64,000 nucleotides of DNA from Haliclystus octoradiatus (taxonomy: Eukaryota; Cnidaria; Staurozoa; Stauromedusae; Haliclystidae), in the NCBI GenBank assembly GCA_916610825.1, contig OU744450.1, forward strand, positions 22,071,338-22,135,337. The letters are read 5' to 3'. The notes under the pieces are model-generated. The model searched no databases. It saw only the letters and a list, made by a program, of their open reading frames with translations, and was not told the origin of the DNA. Each line of letters begins with the position of its first letter. The first letter of the stretch is position 1. The translations under genes were made by a program, and so were the position numbers. Positions 40,399-51,185 of this stretch are shown here, piece by piece.

Positions 40399-40655
40399 CC
40401 GAAGGAGATGATTTGACGGGGCTATGGGAGAGTTACGGGCAGAGCCTTCTATGTAAAAGGCTCATGTTTACATAGAAGGCTCTGGTTACGGGGTAGTATC
40501 TTTTCATAATGTTTTGTATCGTGAATTGTGTTATTTACAAGTTTCTTTGTCAGCTATGTCTGACCGTGATTTGTGGCGTTCTTTGTATAGCAAATATGTA
40601 AGGGCAAGGGGGATGGCACATTCCTATATTGTGACTGTCTATACTACTACTACTA
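40399..40655 (+). repeat. ACT-tailed interspersed repeat, copy 2, with a hairpin insertion
   Basis: Same family as 1834-2023; the GGGGCTATGGGAGAG block is interrupted by a 45-bp palindrome. It follows directly on a reverse-transcriptase relic, so it may be the 3' UTR of that LINE. Confidence 0.75.
40440..40484. mobile_element. 45-bp palindromic insertion with 8-bp target duplication
   Basis: Ends CAGAGCCTTCTATGTAAA and its complement, flanked on both sides by GTTACGGG (40432-40439 and 40485-40492). The other copies of the host repeat lack it. The 8-bp duplication and CAG...CTG ends fit hAT-type transposition of a minimal element. Confidence 0.75.
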
Positions 40656-41570
40656 ACTCAGCCCGAACTCAGCAGTTGAATTTGTCCTGTTTCTCTGATA
40701 TGACGCGATTTGATGAGTAAGTAGCATGACATGACACTCATTGATTATCAGTGACTTTTTACCGCGCTACGTCATACCAGTTTCTCTATTATACGTAAGT
40801 TGATTGTTTCTATGGTTCCAATGATAATTAACAAAGCATATTTAATTGCAAAACGAAATTCCGGTACATTTCTTCCCGTCTTTTTCAATTTCATAAACAA
40901 TTCATTGAATACGAACGTATACGATACGAACTTATATTGAAAATAAAATATGCACTTATAATAATATACACAGTGAGCGACAACATGAATCCAAATAATT
41001 AATGTTCATAGTAAAAAAGACGTTAGAAAACAAAGAGTAATAAACGAACTATCCTACATCAAGGTGAGTTTATAGATTATGTTTGTGTTTTTAAACAACA
41101 TATACATTACGATTGTATCATTTACTGGTACATTTTTGATGAAGATTTCCTGGCATAGATATTATAGTTCAATAACTCAGGAAGATATTTCATTTCATTT
41201 ATTTTGTCAAAATTGATATAAATTCTGTCCATCTATAACCTACCCAATATTATATCAGTTACCGTCTGATGATCGCTCAAAACTTAAAAGCTCTGAGTTA
41301 CGGACTACGGTAAGGGCTTTGCCTCATTCTTGTGTTCAATCTATACATAAGCTCTGTTTTAGTTTAACATTGAGCAGTTTTACGTTAATTAAATACATGC
41401 GATGCGTGTGTACAAATCACTATTTCTAAATAAGCCATATATTACAGGTGATCACTTATACACATAATTGTTGGGGGTTGATTCAATAGAAAATACTATT
41501 TCCAACAGTGCAAGACTTAAGTCTTAAGTTAAGAGTAACAACCTGTACTGTGATATATCACCAATAATCT

Positions 41571-41680
41571 AGCCTGCTTGCAGACTCACTGTCAAATATG
41601 TGAAATTGATCTATACTGTTTCACCAAGTTTACATTTTGACAGTGCCATGGTCCGAATGATTCTGCGGGCAGGCTATTAT
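41571..41680. repeat. AGCCTGC-ended element
   Basis: TAGCCTGCTTGCAGACTCAC at the left and TTCTGCGGGCAGGCTA at the right are inverted ends about 75 bp apart, with CACTGTCAAA / TTTGACAGTG as an inner pair. Same ends as 31949-32036. Confidence 0.7.
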
Positions 41681-41723
41681 TATCATCGTCATCATCATCA
41701 TCATCATCAAATGTTCAACTCAT

Positions 41724-42497
41724 TTGTTAGCTTTTGACCATAACTCGCCAATCCATAAGGTCTTCGGGGAACAAGTCTCAGACAGTTCTCCTCTTTCCTG
41801 GTTAGCCCATGCAAAATATTTTCTTTGTGAGGTTGGAGTTGAGTTCGAACTCATCTGTCGTAAGGATTTATCCTGTAAATATACTCAAACAATCATTGTA
41901 AAAGTTATTGAAAACGATTTAAAACAAACATTTACTGATTCATTTAATATCAGTCTAATTCCCAGTCATTCTAATCAAGTGTCCCACCAACTTAAGTTTT
42001 ATCGTAAAATTCAAGTAAAACAGAATTTAAATTTGAGCAATATCTATTAATTAATGCCACAGACAAACTCTAGAATAGCACTAACAAAACTTTCCCTATA
42101 ATGACTGAAAATGCCCCATATGTAACTCCAATGAGATAGATGATGAAATACATCTCCTCTTTTCTTGTTCTTCCAATTATGACAAACGTACTGCATTTTA
42201 TAAAGCATTAGATAGACATAGTCAATAGAACAATATACTGGGTGCATTTGTGCTTCATTCGTTTGGATCGAGGGACATTTAGTTACGAGGAATTAGTCTG
42301 TACATAATCTTTGTGAAAAGAAAAAAAATAATAATAATAATTATATCTTAAATTTCTTTTAGAAAAATTATAATAGTATATTATAATACATGTGAAACAA
42401 ATTTAAAACATGTATCACATTTCAAATTAGTAACAGTTAATAGTAAACATGTACCTATCACACATCTTGTAACATTGGATATATTGATAATAAATTG

Positions 42498-42530
<33 letters not shown>
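41724..42530 (+). pseudogene. LINE 3' end with zinc-knuckle-like C-terminus and (AAC)n tail
   Basis: A 108-codon frame (41724-42050) is followed, in a shifted frame, by CPICNSNEIDDEIHLLFSC, the CxxC...H...C motif found near the C-terminus of many CR1/L2/Jockey-type LINE proteins. The piece ends at an (AAC)n run at 42500-42530. Stops and frameshifts make it dead. A similar AAATAAACAACAACAAC tail occurs at about 58520. Confidence 0.65.
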
Positions 42531-42747
42531 TCATAATTTATCCGGATCCATTTAAGTTATACATATCTTTTTTCAAAGGATTGATACATATTTCATATAC
42601 ATAGCTAAGTTAACAGGAAAACAGATTATAATCATCATTGGCAGCTTTATATGAGTATTTTTGGTGGCCTTGGTATTCCCGAGATGATAACATTGATGAA
42701 TAACTTTCTCTTTTTTTTGCTTCTAGCTGCCCACTTAATTTCTAAGA

Positions 42748-44012
42748 ATGGAAATGAAGATCCACTTCATATTGTTACTCAGTGTAATTTTTATTATTTC
42801 TTTCAATGGGTCTGATTGTAAACCTAGATTTAGACATGAAGACATAGAATTTGAAGGTGCGTAACATGGATGTATATATAGCTATACTATATAGGTTATA
42901 TTGCATGAATATACTCTGTTATAAGCCCAGGGGGGGTAACTTCCATTGCTCTTCGATGGGGTCGTTTAAATGGAACTTTGGCAGAATGACCATAAAAATT
43001 TTTCACCTAATGAGAAAGATACCCCAAATATATGTTTTTTGAATGACAGATTCAACCAAAACAAATGAAAAACACAAATTCATAGGCAAAATTTGTTTTG
43101 CAAAATGAAAAAATTGCAAAAAGCTTCAAAAGGATACCTCAAAAAATTTTCATGACTAAGCATACCCTAAAAATTTTGTATGGATTTTGCTGAAAAAGGT
43201 ACCCTTTAATATTTGAATGTCCCCGTATACTAAAAGTATGAAAGTTACCCCCAGGTGTTATAAGATTATGGGAGCAGTTTAGTAAATGATAATTATCGTA
43301 TTGTATAATTCGATGAACTATGGCATGGATATTTCTAAGCACATTCACAGGACCCAGAGAGACCTTCAGGATGCAGATTAAGAATCAATTGAAATTAAAA
43401 TTATAAGTAAGATATCAAAAATTGTGGCAAGGTATATGAGATATTTCTGTAAATAAATTCGAGCCACTCACTGGCTAAAATCAATCACGTGATTTGGTGG
43501 TATCTGAAGACAACAAGCTAGTGGATCAAGGTGAAATTAATGGAATCCAATTTTTGTTGTTAGAAATATATACGTCGTTGTTGCATAATGATCGTCATAT
43601 ATACCTTATTGGATTGTGGAGGGTGCTATTTTTCAGATAGTTATCAAGTATACTTTCGGAGCAGCATAAAGTTATAAATATTTCACAATATCTAAAAATC
43701 CTCTTTAGAGAAAGTTTTAAAGTTCAGACCAATTCCATGCTCTGATGTGGAATAATTCAATATAATCATCGCGTTTATTCTCCGGGACCGTAGATAAAAT
43801 TTGCCTAGCCCATAATACGATTAATAAGAAACTGAAAAGTACTGACGACAGTTATAAATAACTTGAATGTTTTTTTCTTTATAAATTGTTTAGATTACCC
43901 AGAGATTGAAGATATTTCCAGAGAACTCAAAAATAGCGAAGAAAGAGACGAGGATATGTCTGATACTCGTGACCCACCATTTATATACCTCGGAATGAAC
44001 GATGACAGATAA
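42748..44012 (+). CDS. Small secreted acidic peptide precursor, two exons, unknown family
   Basis: Exon 1 is 42748-42856 and exon 2 is 43894-44012, joined by a GTGCGT donor and a TTTAG acceptor in phase 1 (G|AT gives Asp), for 75 residues. Residues 1-22 are a strong signal peptide (hydrophobic run ILLLSVIFIISF, then NGSDC). The mature part is acidic, with few basic sites, and ends in RDPPFIYLGMNDDR. A possible 5' UTR intron acceptor (CTTCTAG) lies 20 bases before the ATG. The layout (signal exon, phase-1 G|AT intron, acidic last exon) repeats that of the two intact genes downstream, so it may be a diverged relative or single-copy founder. I do not recognise a homologue. Confidence 0.7.
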
Positions 44013-45019
44013 TCAATATGATACAATATAGAAGAAATGATTCTATATCCCGTTCTATATATAATACAAATCTTGGTAGTAGTTGGATGATGATACCAAT
44101 CAGCAAACCTTTATTAAATGACTATTTTAGGTACATATAATTTTAAGATTTATTTTATCTTCTAGATAGTTTTATTTACAAGTCAATTTATTTAGCTTCT
44201 ATAATATAGCCACCTCAGTTGCAGATCATTTTAAAATTTGAATGCTATGTAAATATATGCCTCAAATATTTTTCTAATTCAATCACTTTGGACAATTCCA
44301 CTTTCAATAATTCATTTTATCTCTCTCTTTCCTGACTCTCATTTGAGTTGTAAAATCTAGCTTTAATATGATTAGCTATATCATATGTTATACAAGTTTT
44401 TGCTCTGCCCTCGTTGTTACAATTTGCCGCTTTTTTATTCAAGCCTTCTATACTGCGGAAACTCCATACATTTTCCACAGAAATGCGAAACAAAAGATGC
44501 TTATTATGATCATCTAGATTGCTAAACTGTATTATATGATAGATTTTATCAGAAAACCTCAAAATTCCATGATAAAAAAACGCATCATCTACAATGACTT
44601 CATAATTACTGCAAAACGGCACAGTGTCCACTTTTTCAGCGGGCCAAGACTATATTTCAAGAAATGATTTCCGCCTGCTCAAATTTGTAGGCATGCTGGC
44701 ACGATGCCGCTTTTCAATATCTGAAAAAGCTGTTTAGATTAGCGTGACACATTCCCGTTTGAATCCAGTATTGTGATTCGACTCCTTGATCTACTATTAC
44801 ATAACTTACTTTTCTATTCTTATAAAATGCCCAAAATATGAATTACAACAGAAATATAATAATGAATTGAATTCAGTGCCTGATATCATAGAAAATGATT
44901 CAATTACTATATTGTTATGATATACTCTCTGTTTGATGAAATATTCTGATAAATTAATCCCCTGACAATATTGTATAAGATTACAATCATTATTGTACAA
45001 CGTGAATCTTCATAAATCT
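44013..45019. other. Intergenic region between the small secreted gene and gene A
   Basis: Contains 44860-45000, an inverted copy of part of 50985-51185. No supported coding exon. Confidence 0.45.
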
Positions 45020-45318
45020 TATGAAAGCCATGTAGCATGAGTTCTATTTATATTCAAAGTTTCTGTTGTAAGAAAAGCCAAAATTAGGTGTGGTCAAAAG
45101 GAATCATCCCAAATACAAAGGCATTGGATACGCATACATGCATACCTCATTTCAAAACCAAGAAAGTAAGAATATTTGACAGATATTTCTTTACGGCATA
45201 AGTGGTGTAAGATATATAATCCTAATGGTTTGAATAATTCGTCACACACCTACTATTACTAGCTGATATATTGATAAACCTTGTAGACAGAAAATATTAT
45301 TAAAAGTTTGATACAGAA
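45020..45318 (+). promoter_or_regulatory. Promoter and 5' UTR of gene A, conserved in B and C
   Basis: About 300 bp upstream of the ATG align with 52730-53045 (gene B) and 60020-60468 (gene C). Shared blocks include a TATA-like GATATATAAT at 45211-45220, about 100 bp before the ATG, followed by CCTAATGGT, then a CATTGATAAACCTT-like block and ATTATTAAAAGT just before the start. The spacing fits a TATA promoter with a short 5' UTR. Conservation is by eye; no transcript data. Confidence 0.55.
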
Positions 45319-48300
45319 ATGGCAAAACTAAGTTTATTCTTAATAATCTTGATTTTGTCAGTTTATCTACAAGCCATGATGGAAGCCTCAGAAACTGGCT
45401 ACGACAATGATGAACAAGTTGACAATCAAGAAATTACAAGGGTCGATGAAGACGACGCGGCTAAAAGTTCCCCTGTTTCTGCAAGACGTAGATTCGCATC
45501 AAATGCAGAGAAGATAAAAGCTTACCGAAGAAGAACGTCCAATTCTGAAGCAATTCCCAGAAGTAATAATGAAAAAGTTACAATTGACGATGAAGACGAC
45601 GCGGCTGAAAGTTCCCCTGTTTCTGCAAGACGAAGATTCGCTTCAAATGCAGAGAAGATAAAAGCTTACCGAAGAAGAACGTCCAATTCTGAAGCAATTG
45701 CCAGAATAAATAATGAAAAAGTTGACAATCAGGAGATTACAATTGACGATGAAGACGACGCAGCTGAAAGTTCCCCTGTTTCTGCAAGACGTAGATTCGC
45801 ATCAAATGCAGAGAAGATAAAAGCTTACCGAAGAAGAACGTCCAATTCTGAAGCAATTCCCAGAAGTAATAATGAAAAAGTTACAATTGACGATGAAGAC
45901 GACGCGACTGAAAGTTCCCCTGTTTCTGCAAGACGTAGATTCGCATCAAATGCAGAGAAGATAAAAGCTTACCGAAGAAGAACGTCCAATTCTGAAGCAA
46001 TTCCCAGAAGTAATAATGAAAGAGTTACAATTGACGATGAAGACGACGCGGCTGAAAGTTCCCCTGTTTCTGCAAGACGTAGATTCGCATCAAATGCAGA
46101 GAAGATAAAAGCTTACCGAAGAAGAACGTCCAATTCTGAAGCAATTCCCAGAAGTAATAATGAAAGAGTTACAATTGACGATGAAGACGACGCGGCTGAA
46201 AGTTCCCCTGTTTCTGCAAGACGTAGATTCGCATCAAATGCAGAGAAGATAAAAGCTTACCGAAGAAGAAGGTCCAATTCTGAAGCAATTGCCAGAAGTA
46301 ATAATGAAAGAGTTACAATTGACGATGAAGACGACGCGGCTGAAAGTTCCCCTGTTTCTGCAAGACGAAGATTCGCATCAAATGCAGAGAAGATAATAGC
46401 TTACCGAAGAAGAACGTCCAATTCTGAAGCAATTCCCAGAAGTAATAATGAAAGAGTTACAATTGACGATGAAGACGACGCGGCTGAAAGTTCCCCTGTT
46501 TCTGCAAGACGAAGATTCGCTTCAAATGCAGAGAAGATAAAAGCTTACCGAAGAAGAACGTCCAATTCTGAAGCAATTGCCAGAAGTAATAATGAAAGAG
46601 TTACAATTGACGATGAAGACGACGCGGCTGAAAGTTCCCCTGTTTCTGCAAGACGTAGATTCGCATCAAATGCAGAGAAGATAAAAGCTTACCGAAGAAG
46701 AACGTCCAATTCTGAAGCAATTCCCAGAAGTAATAATGAAAGAGTTACAATTGACGATGAAGACGACGCGGCTGAAAGTTCCCCTGTTTCTGCAAGACGA
46801 AGATTCGCTTCAAATGCAGAGAAGATAAAAGCTTACCGAAGAAGAACGTCCAATTCTGAAGCAATTGCCAGAAGTAATAATGAAAGAGTTACAATTGACG
46901 ATGAAGACGACGCGGCTGAAAGTTCCCCTGTTTCTGCAAGACGTAGATTCGCATCAAATGCAGAGAAGATAAAAGCTTACCGAAGAAGAACGTCCAATTC
47001 TGAAGCAATTCCCAGAAGTAATAATGAAAAAGTTACAATTGACGATGAAGACGACGCGACTGAAAGTTCCCCTGTTTCTGCAAGACGTAGATTCGCATCA
47101 AATGCAGAGAAGATAAAAGCTTACCGAAGAAGAACGTCCAATTCTGAAGCAATTCCCAGAAGTAATAATGAAAAGGTTACAATTGACGATGAAGACGACG
47201 CAGCTGAAAGTTCCCCTGTTTCTGCAAGACGTAGATTCGCATCAAATGCAGAGAAGATAAAAGCTTACCGAAGAAGAACGTCCAATTCTGAAGCAATTGC
47301 CAGAAGTAATAATGAAAAGGTTACAATTGACGATGAAGACGACGCGGCTGAAAGTTCCCCTGTTTCTGCAAGACGTAGATTCGCATCAAATGCAGAGAAG
47401 ATAAAAGCTTACCGAAGAAGAACGTCCAACTCTGAAGCAATTGCCAGAATTAATAATGAAAAAGTTACAATTGACGATGAAGACGACGTGGCTGAAAGGT
47501 CCCTTGTTTCTGCAAGACGTAGATTCGCATCAAATGCAGAGAAGATAAAAGTTTATCGAAGAAGAACGTCCAATTCTGAAGCAATTGCCAGAAGTAATAA
47601 TGAAAAAGTTACAATGGACGATGAGGACGACGCGGCTGAAAGTTCCCCTGTTTCTGCAAGACGTAGATTCGCATCAAATGCAGAGAAGATAAAAGCTTAC
47701 CGAAGAAGAACGTCCAATTCTGAACCAATTGCCAGAAGTAATAATGAAAAAGTTACAATTGACGATGAAGACGACGCAGCTGAAAGTTCTCCTGTTTCTA
47801 CAAGACGTAGATTCGCATCAAATGCAGAGAAGATAAAAGCTTACCGAAGAAGAACGTCCAATTCTGAAGCAATTCCCAGAAGTAATAATGAAAGAGTTAC
47901 AATTGACGATGAAGACGACGCGGCTGAAAGTTCCCCTGTTTCTGCAAGACGAAGATTCGCATCAAATGCAGAAAAGATAAAAGCTTACCGAAGAAGAACG
48001 TCCAATTCTGAAGCAATTGCCAGAAGTAATAATGAAAGAGTTAAAATTGACGATGAAGACGACGCGGCTGAAAGTTCCCCTGTTTCTGCAAGACGAAGAT
48101 TCGCTTCAAATGCAGAGAAGATAAAAGCTTACCGAAGAAGAACGTCCAATTCTGAAGCAATTGCCAAAAGCAATGTGAAAGGTAATTATAATATCAACTC
48201 CACTTTGTCCCTCCTTTATGAAACCCTTAGTTGTTGAAATGAATAAAACAGTGGATCCTCTATCCTTGCTTACCTCCAAAATGCATTTTTTTATATGCAT

Positions 48301-49212
48301 TGTAGATTCAATTGTAGGATAATCGTAAAATAATTAATTTTTATAGCCAGAAATTAGTGATCATCGAATTCAGTTGCTAATTTATGATTACACAAAATGT
48401 GGGTAATTCGCAAGTCTAAACTAGACCGTTTCTTTCGGGGAAAATTCGGTCGTGTGAGCTATGTTTATAGTATATAGTTTTTTGTTTAACGCTAATACTG
48501 ATTTGTAGCATTGCTCTTATGTATTTATTTTGATCAATGCAGGTATATATTTTCAAAGGTGTATACTACAAATAGTATGTAGTTATAATAAATATTTATT
48601 CCTTCCGTCCTGGTGTTGAAATCAAGATACTCTGCAAAGTATAACAATACCTCTTCATGGATATCCTTTTCTTTCATATTTTAGCCAAACTTTTTCAAAT
48701 ATTTCATATTTCATTCCGAAAATCGACAAATATTTTCCAATTTGAAGTGATCCCTTTCATTATATGAGAAAATGTTAAGAACAAATCAAAATTAAAAACA
48801 CGCTATCAAAATTGAAAATATTTCAAATTTCATGATCAGAAAATGTTCAAATATTTCATATTTTATTCGATCTTTAGGGCATGAGTATTTCATATTTCAA
48901 ACACCTTCAAAATGGCATCACTTTGATATATGATAGGATATGATATATATTTGTGAATCAATAATCAAGATCAAGATCAATAATAACTGGCAGATAGAAG
49001 AAGGTGTTAGCCTTCACTTACACATAGCCATAAAATGCATATTACTAAGTTTAAAACACATAGTTATAAGTATTGAAATTAAAGACAATGGAAAATTAAC
49101 ATTTACAATGCTTTGATAAATCAATTGCATCTAATCTTGATTTTATGGTTGCCAACGTTGGTGCAATTATAATTTCGTTTGGTATAGGTCGCTCCACCAC
49201 GAAATGATAATT

Positions 49213-49247
<35 letters not shown>

Positions 49248-49803
49248 TATCATCATATATTCAGAAAGCTGATAAGTTTTACAAAATTTTGCTCTCACCA
49301 AAACGATTGAATAAGTATAATAATAATTTGTACTAAAAAAAAGTAGGCGAGATAGTTAATACACATAAATGCTAACAATTAACAAACATAAAATCTAAAT
49401 ACATAAAATTCAAAGTTAATCGAATATGAACATAACTGCAGTAATTTTGTAAATATTTATGATATAAAATGAAGTTGTAACTATGCACTGTTGTAGATAT
49501 TGTCTGGGGGATACTTCTAAATAGGTAGTCTACGGAATGTGTCATTTTTCTTGTAGCTTTGGGGGTATTGTAATCAGAGCCATCTATTTTAAATAGATGG
49601 CTCTGATTGTAATTACTGCGTGTGACAGTGACGGTGTAAATATGTTGTGCTCTCTCTGATAAATATTTCGTGTCGTTTCAGATTCCGAAGAATATCTTGA
49701 TGATAGAGATGCAAGCGAAGAGAAAGAAAATGCTGATGCCGTGGATGCCGTTGATAAGCTTGATAATGAAGTAGATGAAATGATCACCAAATTACAGACT
49801 TAA
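45319..49803 (+). CDS. Gene A: secreted protein with 19 acidic/Arg-rich repeats, two exons
   Basis: Exon 1 is 45319-48181 and exon 2 is 49682-49803; the intron is phase 1 (G|AT) with a GTAATT donor and TTTCAG acceptor, giving 994 residues. Residues 1 to about 23 are a signal peptide (MAKLSLFLIILILSVYLQA). After a short acidic leader come 19 repeats of 48 residues (144 bp); one interval, leading into the third repeat, is 53 residues. Each repeat has an acidic block (IDDEDDAAESS), then RRR, the segment FASNAEKIKAY, RRR, and a polar link (TSNSEAI, then PRSNN or ARSNN). The flanking Arg-Arg-Arg sites fit furin or prohormone convertase processing. Exon 2 codes a 40-residue acidic tail, 16 of them Asp or Glu, with helix-like spacing. 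No cysteine occurs in the repeats. Candidate roles, all inferred: multi-copy neuropeptide, cationic antimicrobial peptide precursor, or charged matrix protein. Confidence 0.85.
48242..48247 (+). terminator. AATAAA just after the in-frame stop inside the gene A intron
   Basis: If the exon 1 donor is not used, translation continues 18 codons (GNYNINSTLSLLYETLSC) to a TGA at 48235-48237, and AATAAA follows four bases later. The arrangement is kept in genes B and C, so it may be a real intronic polyadenylation site. Confidence 0.45.
49210..49252. repeat. ATC microsatellite in the gene A intron
   Basis: Run of ATC triplets broken once; absent from the shorter intron of gene B. Another ATC run lies at about 41685-41708. 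Confidence 0.9.
49575..49605. mobile_element. 31-bp palindromic insertion with 8-bp target duplication in the gene A intron
   Basis: Ends CAGAGCCATCTATTT and its complement, flanked by ATTGTAAT at 49567-49574 and 49606-49613. The homologous intron of gene B (about 55350-55365) has a single ATTGTAAT and no insert, a clean empty site. Same ends as the 45-bp element at 40440. Confidence 0.85.
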
Positions 49804-50877
49804 TAAATATGGAATTATGGATGATGAAAGAAAAAGAGCATGGGACGTTAAACAAGAACGTCAATTGCTCATAATAAGTACTAAAGATCTTGAATCAAAT
49901 GAAATATACTTGCAAAGGTGCATTTACATTTACTAAGCAATCTTGAGACCATGTTCGAGAAAAATGAATTCAAGTAAATATTTAAATGTTGTTAATTACT
50001 CTTATGTCGTATAAAAATTTTCATTTTACGTTATACTTCTCTGTCTTCGAATGGCTGTATAATTTGTAACAACCCATTTGCAGTTTTATTTTTTTATATT
50101 CCTAGTAACTTACAGTATGATCAGTCTACAAACCGGGCAAGCTAGTAGCTCCTCTTCTGCACCGGGGTGGTTGATACTTTACCTACCAGGGATATAGGAA
50201 AAGGATAGGAAAACGTCGCCTATTTGACATGCTACACTTTTGATGGCAATGGCCATTTTGTCAGTTCATCAACCCAGCGATCATCTAGCCTGCGTGAAAA
50301 CCTACTGTTTTCCTTCGTCAAGGTTGGGTCTGCGAAACGCCTGCAGAATAAAGGGTTACCACACACGTTGCCGTGTTTGTATTCTCAGTTGTACAATCAG
50401 CTTCAATCGAATCAAATTACTTTTAAGCTTTGAAAAATAACTAAAGGAAACAAGAATAAGAAATCATAGGAATTTGTACCATTTGTCTCTAAGATCTCGT
50501 TGGAATAGCAACTCAATTAGAGAGCTTGCAGAATCTCTGAAAATCTTCCATATGAGTGTCTGATTATTGAGTATTTTTCCAGTTGTGACATGATTTTACA
50601 CTCCTGTTCATCGTAAACAAGACTTTACACATGGAGATACAAAAGTAACACTCGTAATAGTAATTTGTTAATGAAGTTCGGCTGCTCTAGCATCTGAGCC
50701 AACCCCCTATTGTAAAGTGCAAACTTTCATTTAATTTAGGACATGTTTATTCTACAGACAGGCTGCCAAGTAGAAATAGTGTGACATCACACAGCCCACG
50801 ATTTCTTCACAAAAGAATATGATTCACCTATTCTATTGTGAATGAATTTCGGCCTGTAAGTAGTATTTGAAACGGTG

Positions 50878-50940
50878 GTAACGCCCTACCGAAGGCACCC
50901 TTGCCACTCCTCTATTTCTAGCAGAGTGGCTGGGCTTAAA
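50878..50940 (-). mobile_element. SINE tail fragment
   Basis: Reverse complement of the hairpin and GGTGCCTTC...GTAGGGCG tail of the SINE at 26990. The sequence just left (CTGTGAATGAAT...GGCCTGTAAG) also resembles 3780-3835. Confidence 0.55.
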
Positions 50941-50984
50941 GACCTTAAATAAAAGGCTTTCATAACATTGATGAAGATGCACAA

Positions 50985-51185
50985 TAATTTTTACAATCTT
51001 ATACAAGGCAGAAAAGGGAATAATAGATATTATCAAGGGAATGATTTATCCGAATATTTCAGCAAACAGAGATTTTATATCGTCACATATTCTCGTTTTA
51101 ATGCAGATCCTAATTATAGTAGTACACCATAAAAATATAGTAATTAAATCATTTTCTATGTTATCAGGCATCGATTCAATGGAAC
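50985..51185. repeat. Inverted duplicate of 44860-45000
   Basis: Shares AATCTTATACAA, GAATATTTCA-CAAACAGAGA and TCATTTTCTATG-TATCAGGCA with the reverse strand just upstream of gene A. The copy here has about 35 extra bases in the middle. Confidence 0.7.

Noticed and set aside
49210-49252. CRISPR-like or other programmed array in the microsatellites
   Set aside because: These are simple trinucleotide runs in eukaryotic DNA with no spacers.
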